DNA from: an uncultured Ruminococcus sp.
Lineage (GTDB): Bacteria; Bacillota; Clostridia; Oscillospirales; Ruminococcaceae
Assembly: GCA_947175975.1 (NCBI GenBank)
Contig: CAMWOX010000122.1
Location: 1-5,400 of the forward strand
Length of the DNA stretch: 5,400 bases
Reading direction: 5' to 3'
Part shown: positions 1 through 4,565 of the stretch, in pieces
Numbering within the stretch: the first letter of the stretch is position 1
Layout of the letters: every line of letters starts with the position of its first letter
The notes under the pieces: generated by a model
Database searches by the model: none
Seen by the model: only the letters and a program-made list of their open reading frames with translations
What the model was told of the DNA's origin: nothing
Program-made: the position numbers and the translations under genes

Positions 1-1
1 C

Positions 2-7
2 TATAAT
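2..7 (+). promoter_or_regulatory. Possible -10 box of the HD-gene promoter
   Basis: TATAAT, a perfect match to the sigma-A -10 hexamer, lies 48 bases before the ATG at 56. Its -35 partner would fall outside the window, so the promoter cannot be confirmed. AT-rich DNA gives such matches by chance fairly often. Confidence 0.35.
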
Positions 8-43
8 AATACCTGTCGGATTTGAGATAATAAAATTACGATC

Positions 44-48
44 AGGAG
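44..48 (+). promoter_or_regulatory. Ribosome binding site for the HD-domain gene
   Basis: AGGAG is separated by seven bases from the ATG at 56. This fixes the start, and no competing start codon has a comparable site. Confidence 0.8.
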
Positions 49-55
49 TTTTTTT

Positions 56-652
56 ATGAGTGCAGCTGCAAAAGAAGAATTTATTCAGATCTATCAGGAA
101 CATATCCATCGTCAGGGAGCGCAAAAATTATTAGAGTATCTTTCCAGTGATGCAAGTGATTTTTTTACTGCACCGTCCAGTACCAGATTTCACGGCTCTT
201 ACGAGGGCGGACTCGTTCAGCATAGTGTCAATGTCTATCATTGTCTGGTAGACTATCTGTCACGTCCACGCACGAAAGAATTATATGGCATGGATTATTC
301 AGATGAAACAATTGCACTGGTTGCTTTACTGCATGATATATGCAAACTGAATTTCTATGTGAAAGATACCAGAAATAAAAAGATCAACGGTAAGTGGGAA
401 ACAGTGCCTTATTATCGGATTGAAGATACACTCCCCTATGGACACGGCGAAAAATCCGTCTATATTATTTCAAGTTACATGCGGCTTTCCAGGGAAGAAG
501 CCTTTGCCATCCGGTATCATATGGGATTTTCCGGAATTGAAGATAAAAATACAATTGGAAGAGCATTGGAAATGTTTCCGCTTGCACTTGCACTGAATGT
601 TGCCGACATGGAAGCAAGCTACTATCTGGAAGGCTTGCCGGAAAATAATTAA
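56..652 (+). CDS. Stand-alone HD-domain phosphohydrolase (YhaM-like HD core)
   Basis: This 198-residue protein has no signal peptide or membrane segment and should be cytoplasmic. Metal-ligand candidates occur in the order expected for the HD superfamily: H56 in GGLVQHS, the H93-D94 doublet in ALLHDICKL, H130 in GHGEKS, H155 in RYHMG and D184 in NVADMEAS. Five such positions suggest a one- or two-metal site that hydrolyses a phosphoester. The arrangement resembles the HD half of the 3'-5' exoribonuclease YhaM, but YhaM's N-terminal OB-fold is missing: only about 45 residues precede the first motif. The substrate may therefore be a nucleotide or nucleic acid, but this cannot be told from sequence. 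A good Shine-Dalgarno site supports the start. The GH13 gene follows after 53 bases with no clear promoter or terminator between, so they are probably cotranscribed, though without an evident functional link. Confidence 0.85.
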   Translation: MSAAAKEEFIQIYQEHIHRQGAQKLLEYLSSDASDFFTAPSSTRFHGSYEGGLVQHSVNVYHCLVDYLSRPRTKELYGMDYSDETIALVALLHDICKLNFYVKDTRNKKINGKWETVPYYRIEDTLPYGHGEKSVYIISSYMRLSREEAFAIRYHMGFSGIEDKNTIGRALEMFPLALALNVADMEASYYLEGLPENN

Positions 653-685
653 AATAATTATTAAAATTTAAATTTTATTTTTATC

Positions 686-691
686 AAGGAG
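686..691 (+). promoter_or_regulatory. Ribosome binding site that decides the GH13 start
   Basis: AAGGAG lies 14 bases before the ATG at 706 and only two bases before an in-frame TTG at 694. Two bases is too close for initiation. Fourteen is longer than ideal but workable, and the protein from the ATG begins with the conserved MWYENAIIYHIYPLGF block of its family. The ATG at 706 is therefore preferred. Confidence 0.65.
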
Positions 692-705
692 AGTTGAGTT
701 TTATC

Positions 706-2289
706 ATGTGGTACGAGAACGCAATTATTTATCATATTTATCCGCTGGGATTCTGTGGTGCGCCGAAATTTAATGAGGGCGGCGAACCTGTCAAGAGACT
801 GGAAAAAATCCTGGATTGGATCGATCATTTTAAGGAAATGAGCGTGGATGCCATTTATTTCAGCCCCATTTTTGAATCTGTGGAGCATGGCTATGATACA
901 ATTGATTATAAAATGATCGACCGCAGACTGGGCGATAATGAAATGTTCAAGAATATCTGCGAAAAACTGCATGAAAACGGCATCCGGGTCATTCTGGACG
1001 GTGTATTCAATCATGTGGGACGCAAATTCTGGGCATTTACGGACATTCAGGAAAAAGGGCAAAATTCCCAGTATTGCAGTTGGTTTCAGAATCTGAATTT
1101 TGGCGGACAGTCTCCCTGTGGTGACCCATTCTGGTATGAGGGATGGAACGGGCATTATAATCTGGTAAAATTAAATCTCCAGAATCCGGATGTCTGCAAT
1201 TATTTACTGGATGCTGTCGGCTACTGGATGGATGAATTTAAAATTGATGGTATTCGTTTTGATGCCGCAGATTGTATTGACTTCAATTTCTTCAAGAGAA
1301 TCCGGACATTCTGCAAGAGCAAAAATCCGGAGTTCTGGTTGATGGGTGAAATCATTCATGGTGATTATAACCGCTGGGCAAATCCTGAAATGCTGGATTC
1401 TGTGACAAACTACGAATGCTACAAGGGCATCTATTCTTCTCACAATGACAAGAATTATTATGAAATTGACTATTCTATCAACAGACAATCCGGTGCAAAC
1501 GGCGGTATTTATAGAAATATCAAGTTATACAATTTTGTAGATAATCACGATGTCAATCGTTTGGCAAGTGCCTTGAATAACCAGAATTATTTGTCCACTT
1601 GCTATACACTTCTGTACGCAATGCCCGGCATTCCGTCCATTTATTACGGCAGTGAATACGGTATCCAGGGAGCAAAACAGGGCGGCGACGACTCTCCGAT
1701 GCGTCCGTGTCTGAATTTGGAAGATCTCCAGAAAGAGAACACAGGCTTGTATCAACATATTGTCAAGCTTGGCAGAATTTACAGAGCATATCCGGCAATG
1801 CGTACCGGTAATTATAATCGCTATCATATTACAAACAGACAGCTTCTGTTTGCAAAGGAATTGAATAATCAGACAGTCTATGTTGCACTGAACCTGGACG
1901 AGAATGCCTACGATATGCAGTTCAATACGCAATATGGCGCATTAGTAGATGTTCTGGGTGGTAAGCCCGTTCGTGTAGAAAATGGCACGGCATATATCCA
2001 TGTAGAACCCTATTCTTCCATGATTCTGGTACAGGATGATATTGTCAATATCGAACCGGAAGTGAAGCCCGTTCCCGTTGCACAGCCTCGTGAAATCAAG
2101 ACCGGACAGCGTTACCAGCACTTCAAGGGCGGTATCTATACAGTCACAGCAATTGCAACACACAGCGAAACACTGGAAGAATGTATCGTTTATCAGAATG
2201 AAGCGGACGGCACTGTCTGGGTAAGACCGAAATCCATGTTTATGGACACAGTCGGACAGGAAGAACGTTTCAAGCTCCTGGAAGATTAA
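706..2289 (+). CDS. GH13 alpha-amylase-family glycoside hydrolase with C-terminal DUF1653 domain
   Basis: This 527-residue protein has no signal peptide, so it probably acts inside the cell on imported malto-oligosaccharides, as a cyclomaltodextrinase- or alpha-glucosidase-like retaining enzyme. All four GH13 regions are intact: DGVFNHVG at 98-105, GIRFDAAD at 182-189 with nucleophile D186, GEIIHG at 214-219 with acid/base E215, and FVDNHD at 277-282 with stabilising D282. The segment MPGIPSIYYGSEYG (306-319) also matches the barrel end. A beta-sandwich-like region follows to about residue 445. A linker rich in Pro, Val and Glu (about 449-463) then leads to a DUF1653-type module (about 467-515) with RYQHFKGGIY, HSETLEE and VWVRPKSMF. 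That module is normally a small independent protein, and its role here is unknown. Exact substrate specificity cannot be read from the sequence. The gene ends 16 bases before a strong terminator. Confidence 0.93.
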   Translation: MWYENAIIYHIYPLGFCGAPKFNEGGEPVKRLEKILDWIDHFKEMSVDAIYFSPIFESVEHGYDTIDYKMIDRRLGDNEMFKNICEKLHENGIRVILDGVFNHVGRKFWAFTDIQEKGQNSQYCSWFQNLNFGGQSPCGDPFWYEGWNGHYNLVKLNLQNPDVCNYLLDAVGYWMDEFKIDGIRFDAADCIDFNFFKRIRTFCKSKNPEFWLMGEIIHGDYNRWANPEMLDSVTNYECYKGIYSSHNDKNYYEIDYSINRQSGANGGIYRNIKLYNFVDNHDVNRLASALNNQNYLSTCYTLLYAMPGIPSIYYGSEYGIQGAKQGGDDSPMRPCLNLEDLQKENTGLYQHIVKLGRIYRAYPAMRTGNYNRYHITNRQLLFAKELNNQTVYVALNLDENAYDMQFNTQYGALVDVLGGKPVRVENGTAYIHVEPYSSMILVQDDIVNIEPEVKPVPVAQPREIKTGQRYQHFKGGIYTVTAIATHSETLEECIVYQNEADGTVWVRPKSMFMDTVGQEERFKLLED

Positions 2290-2305
2290 AAAAAATAATC
2301 CCTGA

Positions 2306-2340
2306 AAAAGCTCTCTGCCGGATCATAGCAGAGAGCTTTT
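2306..2340. terminator. Bidirectional intrinsic terminator shared by two convergent units
   Basis: A perfect 13-bp stem pairs 2306-2318 with 2328-2340 around a nine-base loop. Its core is GCTCTCTGC/GCAGAGAGC, flanked by A and T runs. Read rightwards it ends in TTTT, 16 bases after the GH13 stop. Read leftwards it ends in TTTTT, about 20 bases after the stop of the small peptide gene. It can serve both units. Confidence 0.9.
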
Positions 2341-2360
2341 CTGGATCATGTTTCAACAAC

Positions 2361-2471
2361 TTAGCAATTATGAGAATTGTGGCAATTCTCCTGATTTTCA
2401 GAATTTTGCGTCTGATTTCCTGTCTGATTCTGTGCATTCTGGGAGTTCTGGTTTTTCTTCTTCTTACTCAT
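2361..2471 (-). CDS. Small Asn/Gln-rich peptide (36 aa) with Cys/His-containing C-terminus
   Basis: The peptide starts MSKKKK, continues with about 20 residues made almost entirely of Asn, Gln, Ser and Thr, and ends NCHNSHNC. About half of it is Asn or Gln. Coding status is supported by AAGGAG (2479-2484) seven bases before the ATG, by an eight-base overlap (ATGAGTAA) with the stop of the preceding open frame, and by a terminator just after its stop. There is no hydrophobic segment and no secretion signal, so it is probably disordered. The two Cys and two His in the last seven residues could bind metal or form disulfides, but this is inference. It is the last gene of the degV-sigma-membrane protein unit. 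I do not recognise a family with a known function. It is too short for most gene callers, so coding is likely but unproven. Confidence 0.65.
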   Translation of the reverse strand: MSKKKKNQNSQNAQNQTGNQTQNSENQENCHNSHNC

Positions 2472-2568
2472 GACAAATCTCCTTGCATGTTGCATCAAAT
2501 TCTACCGGATCGCATTCTTCTCCGGCAAAACTAGTATAACCAGCATTCCCCGAATTATTCACTTCCAT
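2464..2568 (-). CDS. Short open frame: displaced C-terminus of the membrane protein or separate 34-aa peptide
   Basis: From the ATG at 2568 this frame encodes 34 residues starting MEVNNSGNAGYTSFAG, with cysteines at 19, 28 and 32 and a net acidic composition. It is +1 relative to the upstream membrane-protein frame and starts 14 bases before that gene's stop. Upstream, the same frame reads LQLPED directly into the Met, which looks like natural protein and has no Met of its own. The ATG has only a weak purine stretch (AGAAGA) two bases away, too close for a good binding site. Two readings fit. One is that it is the true C-terminal tail of the anti-sigma candidate, displaced by a one-base insertion somewhere between about 2557 and 2622. 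The other is that it is a coupled small peptide. The stop overlaps the start of the next gene, which favours the frame being translated either way. Confidence 0.45.
   Translation of the reverse strand: MEVNNSGNAGYTSFAGEECDPVEFDATCKEICHE
2479..2484 (-). promoter_or_regulatory. Ribosome binding site of the 36-aa peptide gene
   Basis: On the minus strand AAGGAG sits seven bases before the ATG at 2471, near-ideal in both sequence and spacing. It lies inside the upstream open frame (codons for Lys-Glu), which suggests translational coupling. It is the strongest single argument that the short gene is real. Confidence 0.75.
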
Positions 2569-2914
2569 ATCTTCTGGCAGTTGCAATCGCTGAAGCCTCT
2601 GTTGTTTCTTCCTCTGTCTCTGTCATTGTCACATTCACAGACTGTGCCGGATTTAATCTGTCAGAAGATCTTTCTGTAAACAGATCCAATACAGAAAAGC
2701 CGATCCCTGCACAGATTACCAGACATGCAGCGGCAACAGTGCAATATTTCAGAACAGGAATCCGGGGTGCTTCTTCCACCTGGAAAATCTCGGATTCTTC
2801 CTCATGAAATTCATGAAAATCTTTCTGATACAGCTCCATTTTCAATTTTTCTGTTACGGACTCCGGCACTCGGATATTCTGATAAGCATTTTTGATTTCT
2901 TTACGCAGATCCAT
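2555..2914 (-). CDS. Single-pass membrane protein, probable anti-sigma factor, apparently cut short by a frameshift
   Basis: From the ATG at 2914 this is a 119-residue protein. Residues 1-55 are charged and cytoplasmic-like, with a helical MDLRKEIKNAYQ start. Residues about 57-78 form one hydrophobic membrane segment (KYCTVAAACLVICAGIGFSV). An acidic Thr/Glu-rich tail of about 40 residues follows and would face outwards. GGAGG at 2924-2928, nine bases upstream, favours this start over the Met at 2956. The gene begins inside the sigma gene, overlapping it by 14 bases. Position and topology are those of anti-sigma factors paired with ECF sigma factors. No zinc-binding HxxxCxxC motif is present, so it would be a non-ZAS type, and the role is inferred mainly from context. 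The last residues (ATARRYGSE) look unlike a natural end, while the +1 frame carries on with plausible protein. Confidence 0.7.
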   Translation of the reverse strand: MDLRKEIKNAYQNIRVPESVTEKLKMELYQKDFHEFHEEESEIFQVEEAPRIPVLKYCTVAAACLVICAGIGFSVLDLFTERSSDRLNPAQSVNVTMTETEEETTEASAIATARRYGSE

Positions 2915-3452
2915 GCAATGATCCCTCCAGTTTTTTCCGTAATTTATGTCTGCCACGGCTCAAATGTTGTGCAATTGCTGTCTCGGATTGTCCGGTCAAT
3001 CCTGCAATTTCCTTAATAGAATACTCTTCATAGTAATATAAATACACTGCGATCCTGTATTTTTCCGGCAAACTCATAACTGCCTGCAAAACGTCTGAAT
3101 CATGCGAATTTGCTTCAGACTCCGGCTGAATCATTTTCTCAAAATCAAAATCTGTCCGCTGGCGTTTCCAGAAACTTTTCAGAAGATTCTTTCCTTCATT
3201 GATTGTTACTCGCAAAAGCCACGCTTTTTCGTGAGATTCACTCTCAAATGCCGGATTCAGCCGGAAATATTTAAAAAACACTTCCTGTAAAATATCTTCT
3301 GCATCCTCCGGATTCCCCACAAGAGTGAAAGCCGTTCTGTAAATCATATCCTGGTACTGATCCACAATCCGGAATGCTGTGCCGGACATCTGAATTGCAG
3401 TATCTTCCTGTATCTTAGAGATATTCTTTTTAAATTCCTGTACAGATGGCAT
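2901..3452 (-). CDS. ECF-like sigma-70 family RNA polymerase sigma factor
   Basis: This 183-residue protein directs RNA polymerase to a dedicated promoter set. Region 2 spans about residues 26-95 and includes the hallmark DAEDILQEVF (50-59). Region 4 spans about 121-175, with the helix-turn-helix EYSIKEIAGLTGQSETAIAQ (143-162) followed by LSRGRHKLRKKL. There is no region 1.1 or 3, and the length is normal for ECF factors. The ATG at 3452 is chosen because the longer frame from 3554 would run back into degV. A later Met at 3389 would also leave region 2 intact. The binding site is weak (GGGA about eight bases upstream), so expression may depend on translation of degV 31 bases upstream. The downstream membrane protein overlaps its end, as in sigma/anti-sigma pairs. 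The regulon is unknown. Confidence 0.9.
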   Translation of the reverse strand: MPSVQEFKKNISKIQEDTAIQMSGTAFRIVDQYQDMIYRTAFTLVGNPEDAEDILQEVFFKYFRLNPAFESESHEKAWLLRVTINEGKNLLKSFWKRQRTDFDFEKMIQPESEANSHDSDVLQAVMSLPEKYRIAVYLYYYEEYSIKEIAGLTGQSETAIAQHLSRGRHKLRKKLEGSLHGSA

Positions 3453-3483
3453 ATATATATCCCAGCTTTCTGAATCACAAACT

Positions 3484-4341
3484 TCAGGTTTTGTTGAGCC
3501 AGCAAAGAATGATGCAGTTTTTGCCCAGATGTGATGTAATCGTACTTCCGGCACGGATCACATGAATTTCCTGGAAATCTACTAATTTATCGATTTCTGT
3601 CACGCAGGAATCCAAAAAATCCGCAGGGCATCCGGTATGTGCCAGAATAAAATGCTTTTTATCCATATTCTTGCCGTTTTTGATATTCTCATTCAGAAAT
3701 TTCAATGCAGCAGCATCAAACTTACCCATATATTTTTTATTGACAATCAAAGTTCCGGTAGAATTATCAATGTATAAACTCGGCTTAATTTTAAGCAGTC
3801 CTGCCATGAAAGCAGACAATGTTGACGCACGTCCTCCTTTATACAGAAATTCCATTTCATCAATCAGGAACGGAATGCAGATTCTGGGAATCATGCTTTT
3901 AATTTCTTGAACAATTTCCTGGGAAGATGCACCATTCTGGAGCATTTCTGCTGCTCTGATTGCCAACATTGCACCGCCCACAGAAGCCTCTTTTGTATCG
4001 ATCACATGTACACGTTGAAACGTCTGCGACGCATCCACAGCATTCTGATAAGCCGGAGACATCCCGGAACTCATACTCAAATGAATGACCGTATAACCCA
4101 TATGTACAAAACGAGTGAAGAACCGGAAAGTCTGTGGCACAGTCGGCGGAGAAGTGACAGCAAGTTCCCCTGTTTTATCATGATAATCCAGAATATCCTG
4201 TGCTTTGACATCTTCCACATCCAAAAGTTCCTCACCATTCATGGTAATCACAATGGGAAGTATTTTGATATTATATTTTTTGGCGAGTTCCTCGTCAACA
4301 TCCAACGCACTGTCGCAGGTAATGAGAATTTTTTCCGCCAT
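3484..4341 (-). CDS. DegV family fatty-acid-binding protein (FakB-like)
   Basis: The protein has 285 residues, the usual length for the family, and is cytoplasmic. DegV/FakB proteins hold a fatty acid and, in systems with FakA kinase, present it for phosphorylation to acyl-phosphate for membrane lipid synthesis. Visible signatures are the N-terminal ILITCDSALDV, VTSPPT (62-67) with the Thr-Ser pair near the carboxylate site, HLSMSSGMSPAYQNA (87-101), VIDTKEASVGGAM (113-125), EFLYKGGRAS (164-173) and a C-terminal TSHLG with His271, matching the conserved FakB histidine. The end (KNCIILCWLNKT) departs from the common GPGTLGVFF pattern. No FakA gene is in the window, so kinase partnership is inference. 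A consensus promoter precedes it. A moderate AAAGGGG site lies 12 bases before the ATG. The sigma gene follows after 31 bases, probably in the same transcript. Confidence 0.93.
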   Translation of the reverse strand: MAEKILITCDSALDVDEELAKKYNIKILPIVITMNGEELLDVEDVKAQDILDYHDKTGELAVTSPPTVPQTFRFFTRFVHMGYTVIHLSMSSGMSPAYQNAVDASQTFQRVHVIDTKEASVGGAMLAIRAAEMLQNGASSQEIVQEIKSMIPRICIPFLIDEMEFLYKGGRASTLSAFMAGLLKIKPSLYIDNSTGTLIVNKKYMGKFDAAALKFLNENIKNGKNMDKKHFILAHTGCPADFLDSCVTEIDKLVDFQEIHVIRAGSTITSHLGKNCIILCWLNKT

Positions 4342-4443
4342 AAAGCATGTAAACCCCTTTCAGATATATTTATCGCAATTACTCACTACCCGAAAAGCAG
4401 CAGGAACAATCCCTGCTCCTTGTTTTCCAAATAGTAACATACA
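4342..4443 (-). promoter_or_regulatory. Leader of the degV operon with small hairpin and possible leader peptide
   Basis: About 100 bases separate the predicted transcription start (near 4443) from the degV ATG. Within it AGCAGG (4412-4417) pairs with CCTGCT (4399-4404) around a seven-base loop, with GCTTTTC following on the transcript, which is only a feeble U-tract. An open frame of 26 codons runs from an ATG at 4440 to a TGA at 4360-4362, covering the hairpin. It would start almost at the RNA 5' end, with no binding site, and may be chance. No known riboswitch core was recognised. Confidence 0.3.
4354..4360 (-). promoter_or_regulatory. Ribosome binding site of the degV-like gene
   Basis: AAAGGGG on the minus strand lies 12 bases before the ATG at 4341. 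It is a moderate match with long spacing. The ATG is still preferred because the protein from it starts at the conserved first beta strand of the family. Confidence 0.5.
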
Positions 4444-4449
4444 CTAGTT

Positions 4450-4478
4450 ATTATACCACAAATAAACCCCAATGTCAA
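4450..4478 (-). promoter_or_regulatory. Consensus sigma-A promoter of the degV-sigma operon
   Basis: On the minus strand TTGACA (4473-4478) and TATAAT (4450-4455) match both hexamers perfectly with a 17-base spacer (4456-4472). Transcription should start around 4442-4445. The next gene is degV, and the sigma, membrane-protein and peptide genes follow without a terminator. The sigma factor would thus be made from a strong housekeeping promoter and be controlled mainly after synthesis. Confidence 0.9.
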
Positions 4479-4506
4479 GCATTCTGATTTTTTTTATTTC
4501 TTTTCT

Positions 4507-4545
4507 AAAAAATACACACTTGTCCATGGAACAAGCGTGTATTTT
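4507..4545 (-). terminator. Intrinsic terminator after the AMP-ligase gene
   Basis: A 15-bp stem pairs 4531-4545 with 4509-4523 around a seven-base loop. On the minus-strand RNA it is fully paired with one G-U wobble. The same site is an A-C mismatch on the plus strand, which points to use in the leftward direction. A run of six U follows. It starts about 20 bases after the ligase stop and separates that gene from the degV promoter. Confidence 0.88.
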
Positions 4546-4565
4546 GACGAAATTTTAATAATAAC

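Noticed and set aside
662..677. 16-bp perfect palindrome TAAAATTTAAATTTTA before the GH13 gene
   Set aside because: It consists only of A and T, so it would be a weak hairpin and cannot act as a terminator. Such palindromes arise easily in AT-rich spacers, and no operator family is recognised.
2470..2679. Rightward open frame of 69 codons opposite the anti-sigma candidate
   Set aside because: It is antisense to better-supported leftward genes, has no ribosome binding site and shows no recognisable protein features. Its length is what AT-rich shadow frames give.
2555..2956. Longer version of the membrane protein beginning at 2956
   Set aside because: The start at 2914 has a GGAGG site at nine-base spacing and the usual short overlap with the sigma gene. 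The earlier Met has no comparable site.
3484..3530. Possible frameshift at the DegV C-terminus, because the end departs from the common family pattern
   Set aside because: The conserved His in TSHLG is in frame, total length is normal, and neighbouring frames do not restore a better ending. Taken as natural divergence.
2901..3554. Longer version of the sigma factor beginning at 3554
   Set aside because: The extra 34 residues overlap the degV end by about 70 bases in another frame and precede sigma region 2 with no similarity to the family. The ATG at 3452 is preferred.
3907..4434. Rightward open frame of 175 codons opposite degV
   Set aside because: It lies on the antisense strand of a clear DegV-family gene and its translation is low-complexity in character with no domain. 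Treated as a shadow frame.
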